Counted from the first letter of the stretch, positions 37,924 to 46,219 are shown. The stretch is 46,987 bases of DNA from Pseudomonadota bacterium (GCA_025355245.1 JANXZZ010000027.1:1-46987); one strand, 5' to 3'. Translations and numbers: made by a program. The notes: generated from the sequence alone by a model not told the origin.

Positions 37924-39036
37924 TCAGTTTCCGGTCTTCATGCGCAGCCAGGCACGCGACAGGAGCCGCGTCTCGGTGAGCGAATAGCCGCGTCCGAGCG
38001 ACAACCGCTCGCGCACGTCGGGCGGCGGATAGATGATCGGGTTGTCGCGCAACTGCGGAGAAAGCCGCGCGATCGCCGGGGTATTCGCGATGGCAAATCC
38101 GGTCGCGGTGGCAAGTTCGGCGGCAACTTCTGGCCGGAGCGTGAAGTCGATGAAGCGCAGCGCCGACTCGACGTGCCGGGCGGTCGCCGGGATCGCGTAG
38201 GCGTCTATGTAGGCAGGCACCGTCTCGCGCGGTTGTTTGAAGTCTATCTCGACGCCGGTCTGCAGTTCCTCGGCACGCCGGCGCGCCACCATCGCATCCG
38301 CCGAATAGCCGATCGAGAGGCAGAGTTCGCCGCGGGCGAGCTGGTCGTAATAGCCGGACGCCGTGATTCTACGGATCATCGGCCGCACCCGCGCGAACGA
38401 CCGCGCCAGGTCATCGAGAACCGCGGGTTCTGCGGTCAGCTCTGGCTGGCCGAGGTAGCGCGACATCAGCGGCAGCATGTCGACCCAGGCGCTCAGCACG
38501 CTGACGCCACACTTGTCGAAGCGGCGGATGAGTTCGGGTCGAAAAACCATGTCGAGGCTGTCGACGGGAGCATCCGCCATTGCCGCGCGGATCTTTTCGG
38601 GGTTGTAGATGAGCCCGATCGTGCCCCACATATAAGGTATCGCGTAGCGGTTGTCCGGGTCGACGCGTCGCATCATCTCGAGGAGGCGTGCGTCGACGTT
38701 GCCGAAATTCCTGATCCTCGTCCGGTCGAGGGGTCGCCACAGTCCCTTGGGAATCTGCCGCCCGAGGTGCGGCGACGCGTTGACCGTGACGAGATCGAAG
38801 CCCGATTGCCCGGCCGACAACGTCGTCTCGGCGACGTCGTTCGAATCGAAGACCGAGTAGTTGACCTTGATCCCGGTCTCGGCCTCGAACTGGTGGATCA
38901 CCGAGCTCGGAAAATACTCAGCCCAGGAATAAAGATTGAGGACCTTCGCTTCGGGTGGACTGACGGCCGTCGACGGCGCGCACGCAGCAAGAACGCAGCC
39001 GGCCGCGAGCGCCGCGCACCACGGTCTCAGTGGCAC
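37924..39036 (-). CDS. potF: Polyamine-binding lipoprotein of the PotFGHI importer
   Basis: A 370-residue solute-binding protein. The signal ends in VLAAC, so it is probably membrane-anchored, unlike soluble E. coli PotF. Family blocks: NLYSWAEYFPSS, FEAETGIKV, FDSNDVAE, IPYMWGTIGLIYNP, CGVSVLSAW and NPIIYPPPDVRERL. Ligand-site differences are notable: WAEY resembles PotD (spermidine) more than the WSDY of PotF, and GYSAD replaces GWAGD. The substrate could therefore be spermidine or mixed rather than putrescine. GTG at 39036 is chosen because AGGA lies 7 bases upstream and the product begins with a normal signal. Longer starts run into aguB, which ends 25 bases upstream. Confidence 0.9.
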   Translation of the reverse strand: MPLRPWCAALAAGCVLAACAPSTAVSPPEAKVLNLYSWAEYFPSSVIHQFEAETGIKVNYSVFDSNDVAETTLSAGQSGFDLVTVNASPHLGRQIPKGLWRPLDRTRIRNFGNVDARLLEMMRRVDPDNRYAIPYMWGTIGLIYNPEKIRAAMADAPVDSLDMVFRPELIRRFDKCGVSVLSAWVDMLPLMSRYLGQPELTAEPAVLDDLARSFARVRPMIRRITASGYYDQLARGELCLSIGYSADAMVARRRAEELQTGVEIDFKQPRETVPAYIDAYAIPATARHVESALRFIDFTLRPEVAAELATATGFAIANTPAIARLSPQLRDNPIIYPPPDVRERLSLGRGYSLTETRLLSRAWLRMKTGN

Positions 39037-39061
39037 GACGGCGTCCTGGCCGCGCCTCGCA

Positions 39062-39946
39062 TCAGGCCGCGTCGCTCCGCGAGCGCCCATCGAGCGTCGC
39101 GAGTGCGCCGTAGAGATCCGGCCGGCGATCGCGAAAGCAGCCCCACCCTTCGCGGTACTCGCGACAGACATCGAGGTCGAAGCTGCCGACGATGACCTGT
39201 TCGGTGCTTCGATCGGCCCCGGCCACCAGCGCGCCAAGGTGGTCGGCAATGAACGAGGAGCCGTAGAACGTCATCTTGACGCCCTCGGTCGTCTCCGCGC
39301 CGATCCGATTGGCAGCGACGACCGGAACCATGTTCGCGCCGGCATGCCCGCGCATGACGATTCGCCAGTGTTCCATCGAATCCACGTGCGGCTGGCCCGG
39401 CTCGGAGCCGATTGCGGTCGGGTAGAGGAGGAAATCCGCCCCGCGCAGTACCAGCGAGCGGGCTGCCTCCGGAAACCACTGGTCCCAGCAGACGGCGATC
39501 CCGAGTCGGCCGTAGGCCGTGTCGATGGGCTTGAATCCCGTGTCACCGGGAGAGAAATAGTATTTTTCCTCGTAGCCCGGCGCCTGCGGGATGTGGCTCT
39601 TGCGGTAGTGACCGACCGCCTTGCCGTCGGCATCGAGCACGACCACGGAGTTGAAGAGCGCCGTTCCCGCGCGCTCGAACACCGAAACGGGGATGACCAC
39701 CCCAAGCTCGGCCGCGAGCCTTGCAAAGTGCTCGATCGTCGGATGCTGACCGATCGGTCGGGCGAGATCCATGAATGCCCGGTTCTGGACCGCGCAGAAG
39801 TATGGCGTCTCGAACAGCTCCGGGGTCAGCACCACGTTGGCCCCGGCGCGCGCTGCCTGCCGGACCAGTCGATCGGCGGTGGCAACGTTCTCCTCGCGGT
39901 CCCAGCTGCAGCTGAACTGTATGGCGGCGAGCGCAGTCTGTCGCAT
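39062..39946 (-). CDS. aguB: N-carbamoylputrescine amidase
   Basis: A 294-residue nitrilase-superfamily enzyme that hydrolyses N-carbamoylputrescine to putrescine, CO2 and ammonia, the last step of the agmatine route. The catalytic triad is complete: Glu43 in TPELFETPYF, Lys116 in YRKSHIP and Cys153 in AVCWDQWFPEAAR. The YFSPGDTGF stretch is characteristic of AguB. The ATG at 39946 follows GAGG with 8-base spacing; the long in-frame extension upstream overlaps aguA and has no ribosome-binding site. It lies 26 bases after aguA and 25 before potF, so enzyme and transporter genes are co-transcribed. Confidence 0.96.
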   Translation of the reverse strand: MRQTALAAIQFSCSWDREENVATADRLVRQAARAGANVVLTPELFETPYFCAVQNRAFMDLARPIGQHPTIEHFARLAAELGVVIPVSVFERAGTALFNSVVVLDADGKAVGHYRKSHIPQAPGYEEKYYFSPGDTGFKPIDTAYGRLGIAVCWDQWFPEAARSLVLRGADFLLYPTAIGSEPGQPHVDSMEHWRIVMRGHAGANMVPVVAANRIGAETTEGVKMTFYGSSFIADHLGALVAGADRSTEQVIVGSFDLDVCREYREGWGCFRDRRPDLYGALATLDGRSRSDAA

Positions 39947-39972
39947 CGAAAGTTCCTCGTGTCCTCGTGCGC

Positions 39973-41028
39973 TCAGCGCGGCGAACGCGCGGCGGGCTCT
40001 TGCTGAGTAATGCAGTGTATCCCGCCACCACCGCGGAACAGGTCCTTGAGCGGCACCGAAACGACCTCGCGGCCGGGATAGGCACGCTCGAGCGTCGCGA
40101 TCACCTCTTGGTCCTCCGCAATTCCGTAGGCCGGCGCGACGACGGCGCCGTTCGCGAGGTAGAAGTTCACGTACGAGCGGCAGTAAGCGCTCTCGCCCGG
40201 CGGGACCGCGCTTCGCGGTGCCTCGGCGATCGGAATAAGCTCGAACCGCCGCCCGCGGGCGTCCGTTGCGGTCTCGAGTACCCGGCGGTTCTCCGCCATG
40301 ATCGGATAGCGCGGATCGGTCGGGTCGACGACGACTTCGCAAAGCACGGTTCCGGGCTTGGTGTAGGCGACATAGCCGTCCACATGCCCGTCCGTCGCGG
40401 TGTCGGTCTCATCGCCCGGCAGCCAGATCACCTTCTGGACGCCCAGCATTGCGCACAGCTCGGCCTCCGCCTCGGCCTTGGTCATCCCGGGGTTGCGGTT
40501 GGGGTTGAGAACACAGGTCTCCGCGGTGATCAACGTCCCCTCGCCGTCCGCGCAGAAGCCGCCCCCTTCGACGACCAGTGCGGAGCTGAACGCGCGGTCG
40601 CCGACCGCGTTCGCGATGCGCGCGCCCACCGCCGCATCGGCAGCATAGGGACGACACTTCTCGCCCCAGGCGTTGAACGTGAAGAGTGCCGCCGCACGGC
40701 GCCCGACCGCATCGATGACGAAGGTCGGCCCCGAGTCGCGGAGCCAAGAATCGTCGATCGGGATCGGCAGTACCCGTACACCCGAGCCGCAGCGGGCGCG
40801 TGCATCTGCCGCGTCGGCGGGGTCCGCCACCATCGTGACCGGCTCGAACGCCGCAATCGCATTGGCGACCCGGACGTAGTCTTCCCTCGCAGCCTCGAGG
40901 TACTCGCGCCATATCTCGAGCCGTCGCGGCCAGGCCATCCAGCACCCGCTGTGCGGCTCCCACTCGCCCGGCATCGTAAATCCCTGATTTGCAGGCGTCG
41001 CTGCCACGGCCGGTCGATGTTCGCTCAT
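39973..41028 (-). CDS. aguA: Agmatine deiminase
   Basis: A 351-residue guanidino-modifying enzyme of the peptidyl-arginine deiminase (PPAD) family that converts agmatine to N-carbamoylputrescine and ammonia. Signature blocks are all present: MPGEWEPHSGCWMAWP, DDSWLRDSGPTF, EGGGFCADGEGTLI, DETDTATDGHVDGY (His215) and the catalytic Cys339 in GGGIHCITQQEP. The start at 41028 gives the normal family length; upstream in-frame codons would extend into the LysR gene. It heads the aguA-aguB-potFGHI unit and faces a LysR regulator across 108 bases. Confidence 0.97.
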   Translation of the reverse strand: MSEHRPAVAATPANQGFTMPGEWEPHSGCWMAWPRRLEIWREYLEAAREDYVRVANAIAAFEPVTMVADPADAADARARCGSGVRVLPIPIDDSWLRDSGPTFVIDAVGRRAAALFTFNAWGEKCRPYAADAAVGARIANAVGDRAFSSALVVEGGGFCADGEGTLITAETCVLNPNRNPGMTKAEAEAELCAMLGVQKVIWLPGDETDTATDGHVDGYVAYTKPGTVLCEVVVDPTDPRYPIMAENRRVLETATDARGRRFELIPIAEAPRSAVPPGESAYCRSYVNFYLANGAVVAPAYGIAEDQEVIATLERAYPGREVVSVPLKDLFRGGGGIHCITQQEPAARSPR

Positions 41029-41059
41029 GGATTCGCTCGTGCAAGGCGTCGGGGCAGCC

Positions 41060-41065
41060 ACTATA
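41060..41065 (-). promoter_or_regulatory. Possible -10 box of the agu-pot operon
   Basis: Read on the minus strand this is TATAGT, about 32 bases before the aguA ATG. Transcription would start near 41053. The -35 region is poor, as expected for a promoter that needs an activator bound at the half-sites 41088-41115. Confidence 0.4.
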
Positions 41066-41087
41066 TTCGCCAACGCCGGCTCGGGCG

Positions 41088-41115
41088 GCGAAGGAACTTC
41101 GCGCCAGCCGCGAAG
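41088..41115. promoter_or_regulatory. Candidate LysR operator: three interlocked half-sites
   Basis: GCGAAG (41088-41093), CTTCGCG (41097-41103) and CGCGAAG (41109-41115) form two overlapping perfect inverted repeats that share the middle half-site, with spacers of 3 and 5 bases. They lie in the aguA/lysR divergent gap, at about -35 to -62 from the inferred aguA transcript start and 21 bases before the lysR GTG. This is the usual place for LysR-type activation and self-repression. The link to this regulator is inference. Confidence 0.55.
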
Positions 41116-41136
41116 CATTTTTGCCGGAGCCGCACC

Positions 41137-42099
41137 GTGACCACGCCCGACCGACACCGCTTGCCCCCGCTCAACGGGCTGCGCGGATTCGAAGCTGCGG
41201 CAAGGCACTCGAGCTTTGCGAAAGCGGCGGACGAGCTCGCCCTGACCTCGTCCGCCGTCAGCCACCAGGTGCGACAGCTCGAGGCTGCGCTCGGCCACCG
41301 GCTGTTCCACCGCTTTGCGCGGGAGCTCGTGCTGACCGACGCCGGCCGCGACTTTCTCGAAACCGTCCGGGGCGCCCTCGACCTACTCAAGGTCGGGGTC
41401 GCACGCCTGGCGCCCTACCGGATGACGGGTTCGCTGGTGGTGTCGTGCGATGCGGCGTTCGCCCGCTTCTGGCTGGCGCCGCGCCTCGCCCGCTTCCGCC
41501 AGCAACGTCCCGACATTGAGGTCTGGCTCGACACCTCGGAACGACTGGTCGACTTCGACCGCCAGGAGGTCGAAGTCGTCGTCGGTCGCCTGCGCGCGAG
41601 CGGCGGCGAGCACCTCGAGGTGACGCTGTTCGATGACTGCCTAGGGCCGTGTTGCAAGCCGGAGCTGCTGCCGCGGCGCGGCGCCGCGAGCCTCAAAGAC
41701 CTCCCGGGCGCGACGCTGCTGCACGACGAGCGGCGCGACAACTGGCTGACGTGGCTCAAGGCCGCGGGCAGCGGTGATCTCGACACCGCGGACGGCCCGC
41801 ACTTCAGCGATCCCGGATTCGCGCTGGATGCTGCGCGCAGTGGCCGCGGCATCGCACTCGTGAGTGACGTGCTGGCGATCGAGGAGCTGGCGTCCGGGAG
41901 CCTGGTCGCGCCCTTTCGCCACTGGATCGCGATTCAGGATGAGTATCGGCTCGCCTACCCGCGCTGGCTTGCCGAGGATGCCGCGGTGACGGCGCTCGCC
42001 TCCTTCATTCGCGCAGAGGCCGTGGCACAGCAAGTGCGCCTCGACGCGCTGCGCGCCGGGGCGATCCTCGTCTCTTCGACCGCGCGCGAGGCTTCGTAG
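41137..42099 (+). CDS. LysR-family regulator, GcvA-like, divergent from the agu-pot operon
   Basis: A 320-residue transcription regulator. The N-terminal winged helix (about 1-65: LRGFEAAARHSSFAKAADELALT, SSAVSHQVRQLE, HRLFHRFARELVLTDAG) is of the GcvA subgroup. A LysR substrate-binding domain (about 90-300) follows. The GTG at 41137 has GGAG at 41126-41129, and an open frame far upstream is antisense to aguA. Position suggests it controls aguA-aguB-potFGHI in response to agmatine, N-carbamoylputrescine or putrescine; in other bacteria agu genes are often controlled by TetR-type AguR instead, so this would be a different arrangement. Confidence 0.9.
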   Translation: MTTPDRHRLPPLNGLRGFEAAARHSSFAKAADELALTSSAVSHQVRQLEAALGHRLFHRFARELVLTDAGRDFLETVRGALDLLKVGVARLAPYRMTGSLVVSCDAAFARFWLAPRLARFRQQRPDIEVWLDTSERLVDFDRQEVEVVVGRLRASGGEHLEVTLFDDCLGPCCKPELLPRRGAASLKDLPGATLLHDERRDNWLTWLKAAGSGDLDTADGPHFSDPGFALDAARSGRGIALVSDVLAIEELASGSLVAPFRHWIAIQDEYRLAYPRWLAEDAAVTALASFIRAEAVAQQVRLDALRAGAILVSSTAREAS

Positions 42100-42132
42100 C
42101 CTCGACCGATTCCGTACCCGCGCCCGAGCGGA

Positions 42133-43656
42133 CTAGATTGGCGGGGCAGGCAACCGGCCGAGCGCCTCTTCGAATCCGAGGCCGAGCGCAAGCAGTGTCC
42201 GGTCCGATCCGGCGGCGCCGTCGAACTCCATCGCCACCGGCAACCCCGAGGCGGTGAGCCCGACCGGCAACACGAGCCCGGGGAGCGCGGCGGTGCTCCC
42301 CGGCGCGATATTGCGCGCGACTGCGGTTTCAAACGTGACCGGCTCGCCGTTGATCATGAAGGGGCCGTCATCGCCGATCGCCGGCGGCGGAATGAGCGTC
42401 GCGGGGAAGGCAATCGCCGCGACCCCGTAGGTCGCAAAATACTCGGCGTAAAGCCGTCGCAGCGCCGGCAGGTGGACGTCGCGCGCAGTCTTGTAGTCGG
42501 CCTCGGATACGAATCCCGTGCCCTCCGGCAACACGTCGCTGCGGAAGGTCTCCTGGATGTCGCGGCTCGCCCGCTTGACGACCCCCTCGAAGGTGACGCC
42601 GGCGTGGTACTCCTTGAGGAAGCGCGCGAGCTCCACTCGCACGTCGTGGTTCTGGATCTGGTTGGTCGTGTAGCCGATGAGTTCGGCGAGTCCAGGCAGC
42701 TTCGATTCCACGATCTCGGCGCCGGCCGCGCGCAGGCGATCGAGTGCCGTCGTCGTCAGCCGGTCGACCTCGCCGTCGAGGCCGGCGAACCAGTAGTCGC
42801 GCACGACGCCTATTCTGACGCCCTTGAGCGACGGTCTGCTCAGCGGCGCCCAGTCGTTCGCCACGACCGAATCGAAGAGTGCCAGGTCCGCGACCGTGCG
42901 CGCGTGCGGGCCGACCTGGTCGAAGAGCGGAGAAATGGGCACACAGCCGCGCGTCGAGTAGCGACCCGTACTCGGCCGGAAACCCGCAATCCCACAATAC
43001 GCGGCCGGAACGCGGATCGACCCTTCCGTGTCCTCGGCGATGCCAAGCGGCGCCATTCGCGCGGCAATCGCTGCCGCGGTCCCGCCGCTGCTGCCGCCCG
43101 GAATGCGCGCGGTGTCGTAGGGGTTGTGGACTGCGCCGAAGGCAAGGTTATCGCTGGTCCAGCCGTAGGAGAGCTCGTGAAGATTCGTCTTGCCGAGCAC
43201 CAGGGCTCCCGCGGCGCGCAGCGCCGCGACAACCGGTGCATCCTGCGCGGGCCGGAAATGCCGGAGCGCCGGCGTACCGGCGGTCGTCGGATAGTCCGCG
43301 GTATTGACGCTGTCCTTGACCGGGATCGGCAGCCCGAACAGAGGCCCGAGCGTCCCGCCCGCGCGACGCTTGAGGTCGAGGCCGCGCGCGGCTTCGAGCA
43401 CGCGCTCGGGCTCGAGCGCAATGAACGCGTTGAGTCTGCGCAGCTCCGCGCAGCGCCCGAGGAGCACGCTCGCATAGCGCTCTGCACTAACCTCGCCGCG
43501 ATTCACGCTGCCGATCGCCTGCACGGCGCTGAGCTCGAGCAAGGCAGCGGCTCCCGGCCCGGTCGGGGCCGCGGACTCGGGCAGCTGCGTCATGGCGAGT
43601 GCGGCCGAGGCGCCGACGACGAAGGATCGCCGGGAGAACTCATTGGGGTCGGACAC
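42133..43656 (-). CDS. Amidase signature family enzyme with Tat signal
   Basis: A 507-residue serine amidase. The N-terminus has a twin-arginine signal (SRRSFVVGASAALAMT, about 8-23), so the folded enzyme is exported. The Ser-cisSer-Lys triad is complete: Lys114 (PIPVKDS), Ser189 (PGGSSGGTAAA) and Ser213 (DTEGSIRVPA), with the 24-residue spacing known from fatty-acid amide hydrolase. It probably hydrolyses an amide in the periplasm; the substrate is unknown. The start is GTG with a strong GGAGG and 5-base spacing. It converges with the LysR gene and is divergent from the fasciclin gene. Confidence 0.92.
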   Translation of the reverse strand: MSDPNEFSRRSFVVGASAALAMTQLPESAAPTGPGAAALLELSAVQAIGSVNRGEVSAERYASVLLGRCAELRRLNAFIALEPERVLEAARGLDLKRRAGGTLGPLFGLPIPVKDSVNTADYPTTAGTPALRHFRPAQDAPVVAALRAAGALVLGKTNLHELSYGWTSDNLAFGAVHNPYDTARIPGGSSGGTAAAIAARMAPLGIAEDTEGSIRVPAAYCGIAGFRPSTGRYSTRGCVPISPLFDQVGPHARTVADLALFDSVVANDWAPLSRPSLKGVRIGVVRDYWFAGLDGEVDRLTTTALDRLRAAGAEIVESKLPGLAELIGYTTNQIQNHDVRVELARFLKEYHAGVTFEGVVKRASRDIQETFRSDVLPEGTGFVSEADYKTARDVHLPALRRLYAEYFATYGVAAIAFPATLIPPPAIGDDGPFMINGEPVTFETAVARNIAPGSTAALPGLVLPVGLTASGLPVAMEFDGAAGSDRTLLALGLGFEEALGRLPAPPI

Positions 43657-43992
43657 GAGTACCTCCGCGGAGGAACGCCGTTGCGGGACCGCGCTGTCGC
43701 GCGCCGCGCCGCGGGGCTGGATAGGCAGTTCTGATCATAACGCGGCCGCGCGCGATGGGCGGATTGCGCCTCACCCTCGCCCCCAACGGAACCCCGGCCG
43801 GGCGCCGAGAGGGCCGGAAACGCGACTGTCAAGGCGCCACAGTCTGGTTGTCGAAGTTTCTTCACGAACCCTCGCGGATACCGGCTTTTTGCCCCAAAAA
43901 AGCCGAATATTTTCAGCATCCCGGCGGCACGCGAGGCCCATCGCGGGCATACTGTAGAGGCCAAAGCTAACGGTATATTCAGGACACTATCA
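43657..43992. other. 336-base divergent region with a perfect AT-rich hairpin
   Basis: No convincing gene. CGGCTTTTT (43882-43890) pairs perfectly with AAAAAGCCG (43897-43905) around a 6-base loop, 88 bases before the fasciclin ATG, in otherwise GC-rich DNA. It could be an operator or a terminator-like barrier. TATATT at 43974-43979 lies too close to the ATG for a normal leader, so the promoter is unclear. Confidence 0.5.
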
Positions 43993-44418
43993 ATGAAGAC
44001 CATCATCGACACGGCAGTTGGCGCCGGCGGATTCACCACGCTTCTGCGCGCCCTCAAGGCGGCGACGTTTACCGACACCCTGCGCACGCCGGGACCCTAC
44101 ACGCTGTTCGCCCCCTCGGACGAGGCCTTCGCGCGCCTGACCCCGCATGCCCTCGAGGCGCTGATGCGTGACGTCAAGAAGCTGAAGATGATCCTCGCCT
44201 ACCACGTCGTCTCGGGTGCCGTCGGATCGAAGGCGCTCAAGACCGGCACGATGCGGACGATCGAAGGCTCGTCGATCACTGTCGCCGTGAAAGGCGGCGT
44301 CATCACCGTAAACGGCGCCAAGATCGTGCAGCCCGACATCGCGGCATCGAACGGCCTCATCCACGTGATCGATGCGGCACTACTGGTGCGCGGCCCGTCA
44401 CTGGCCGCCGTCGCCTAG
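43993..44418 (+). CDS. Fasciclin (FAS1) domain protein without signal peptide
   Basis: A 141-residue protein that is a single FAS1 domain: TLLRALKAATFTDTLRTPGPYTLFAPSDEAF (H1 region), LKMILAYHVVSG, and the C-terminal NGLIHVIDAALL (H2 region). FAS1 proteins usually act outside the cell in adhesion, but this one begins directly with MKTIIDTAVGAGGF and has no signal or membrane segment. AGGA at 43981-43984, 8 bases before the ATG, fixes the start, and the upstream sequence gives no exportable extension. Its place of action is therefore open. It ends 7 bases from the stop of the convergent helicase gene. Confidence 0.9.
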   Translation: MKTIIDTAVGAGGFTTLLRALKAATFTDTLRTPGPYTLFAPSDEAFARLTPHALEALMRDVKKLKMILAYHVVSGAVGSKALKTGTMRTIEGSSITVAVKGGVITVNGAKIVQPDIAASNGLIHVIDAALLVRGPSLAAVA

Positions 44419-44425
44419 CGAACGC

Positions 44426-46219
44426 TCAGCGACGCGGCCCGCGCGGCCCCTTGCCGCGGTGCGGCGCCGGTCGACGCGGCGGAGCACCCGCACCCGGCCC
44501 GCGAATTGCTTCAGCGGGCGCGCCGTCGGCATCCGGCTCGCGGCCCACCTGCACCCTCTGGCCCTTTAGCCAGACGCGAGCGAGCGCGCCGACCACTCGT
44601 TCGGCGACCGCCTCGTCGACCTCCACGAGCGAGTAGGAATCGGCGATGTCGATCGCGCCGATTGCACGCGCATCGATACCGGCTTCGTTGGCAATTGCAC
44701 CGACGAGATCGCCCGGTCGGATGCCGCCGCGACGGCCGATGCCGACGCGAATCCTCACCATGCCGACGGAGCTGCGTCGCGCGCCGCGCGGCGGACGCTC
44801 CGCTCCCGCTGCGTGCTTGCCCTCGTGCCTGGGCTCGCTCGGCTGTTCGCGACGCGCGGGCGCCGCGTCGCGCTCGCCGCCGGCGAAGGCGTCGTGCTCG
44901 TCCGCCGAGTCGGGTCCCGCCGCGGCTTCGTGGGCGAGCTTCACGGCCGCCGCAGCGACCTCGAGCGGATCGAACTCCCCGGCAAGCTGCTCGGCCACGT
45001 CGCGAAAGCGCTCGAGGCCACCGGCCTCCAGGAGTTCGCGCAGCGCCGCACGGGTCGTTTCGAGCTTTCGGGCGCGCACGTCGTTCACGGTCGGTACCGA
45101 CTCGAGCGAGATCGACTGGCGCGTCTGGCGCTCGATGTTGCGCACCAGGCGCTGCTCGCGCGGTTCAGCGATGGTGATCGCGACGCCCTCGCGACCGGCG
45201 CGTCCGGTGCGGCCGACGCGGTGCACGTACGTTTCGGTCGATTCGGGCACGCCGAAGTTCACGACGTGCGACAGATGTCCGATGTCGATGCCGCGCGCGG
45301 CGACGTCGGTCGCGACCAGCAGGTCGACGAGGCCGGCGCGTGCCTGTTTCATGACCCGCTCGCGCTGATCCTGCGACATGCCGCCGTGCAACGCCTCGAC
45401 GCGAAAGCCACGCCCCGCGAGCGTGCGCGCGAGTTCGTCCACTTCGAGGCGGGTGCGGCAGAACACTAGCGCAAGGCGCGGCGACTCGACGTCGAGAATT
45501 CTGCCGAGCGCGGCGAGACGCTGCGCGCGCGGCACGACGTAGCCGACCTGGCGCAGGCGCGGCGCATCGCCCGGCGCCGTCGTCTCGCGCGGGATCAGCA
45601 CGCGCGCGGGATTGTTGAGGTGGGTCGCCGCGATCGCGGCGATTCGCGGTGGCATCGTCGCCGAGAACAGCGCGACCTGGCAGGTGTCCGGTGTCTCGTT
45701 CAGGATCGTGTCGATATCGTCCGCGAATCCCATGTCGAGCATCTCGTCCGCCTCGTCGAGCACGATGGCCCCGAGCGAGGACAGCACCAGCGTTCCCTGG
45801 CGAAGATGGTCGAGAGCACGGCCCGGGGTCGCGACGACGACGTCCGCGCCGCGTTTGAGCGCCATGACCTGGCGCCGGAAGTCCTGGCCACCGTAGATAG
45901 GCAGCACCACGCGGCCGGCGTTGCTGCCGTAGCGATGGAAGGCTTCGGCAACCTGGTTGGCGAGTTCCCGCGTCGGTACCAGCACGAGGACACCGGGATT
46001 GAGCGGTCGAGCCTTCCCCGCAGCGAGTCGCGCGAGCAGCGGCAGCGCGAACGCGGCCGTCTTGCCGGTACCGGTTGCCGCCTGGCCCAGCACGTCGCGG
46101 CCGGCGAGCAGCAGCGGAATCGCTTCCCGTTGGATGTGGGTGGGCTCTTCGTAGCCGAGAGCCACGAGCGGAGCGAGTAGGTCGGCGCCGAGGCCGAGAC
46201 TGGCGAAACTGCTGGACAT
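44426..46219 (-). CDS. deaD: DEAD-box RNA helicase, CsdA/DeaD type
   Basis: A 597-residue ATP-dependent RNA helicase. Motifs in order: Q motif (FASLGLGADLLAPL), ATGTGKT (Lys53), PTRELA, TPGR, DEAD (155-158), SAT, and the second RecA domain with ATDVAARGIDIG and HRVGRTGRAG. A basic, low-complexity linker (about 435-490) leads to a DbpA-type RNA-binding domain (VRIRVGIGRRGGIRPGDLVGAI), then a Gly/Pro/Arg-rich tail. It probably helps ribosome assembly and RNA turnover, especially in the cold. AAGG before the ATG at 46219 supports the start; a 34-residue extension upstream looks non-coding. The Arg/Pro-rich tail is typical of high-GC members. Confidence 0.95.
   Translation of the reverse strand: MSSSFASLGLGADLLAPLVALGYEEPTHIQREAIPLLLAGRDVLGQAATGTGKTAAFALPLLARLAAGKARPLNPGVLVLVPTRELANQVAEAFHRYGSNAGRVVLPIYGGQDFRRQVMALKRGADVVVATPGRALDHLRQGTLVLSSLGAIVLDEADEMLDMGFADDIDTILNETPDTCQVALFSATMPPRIAAIAATHLNNPARVLIPRETTAPGDAPRLRQVGYVVPRAQRLAALGRILDVESPRLALVFCRTRLEVDELARTLAGRGFRVEALHGGMSQDQRERVMKQARAGLVDLLVATDVAARGIDIGHLSHVVNFGVPESTETYVHRVGRTGRAGREGVAITIAEPREQRLVRNIERQTRQSISLESVPTVNDVRARKLETTRAALRELLEAGGLERFRDVAEQLAGEFDPLEVAAAAVKLAHEAAAGPDSADEHDAFAGGERDAAPARREQPSEPRHEGKHAAGAERPPRGARRSSVGMVRIRVGIGRRGGIRPGDLVGAIANEAGIDARAIGAIDIADSYSLVEVDEAVAERVVGALARVWLKGQRVQVGREPDADGAPAEAIRGPGAGAPPRRPAPHRGKGPRGPRR

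Noticed and set aside
39037-39249. Longer start for potF at 39249 or 39090
   Set aside because: Both overlap the aguB coding region and add residues before a normal lipoprotein signal; GTG at 39036 has AGGA at proper spacing.
39967-41136. N-terminal extension of the LysR gene reaching back to 39967
   Set aside because: The extension is antisense to aguA; the GTG at 41137 has a good ribosome-binding site and starts the winged helix at the normal distance.
42472-43734. 420-codon plus-strand open frame opposite the amidase
   Set aside because: Antisense to a complete amidase with triad and Tat signal; no recognisable motif of its own.
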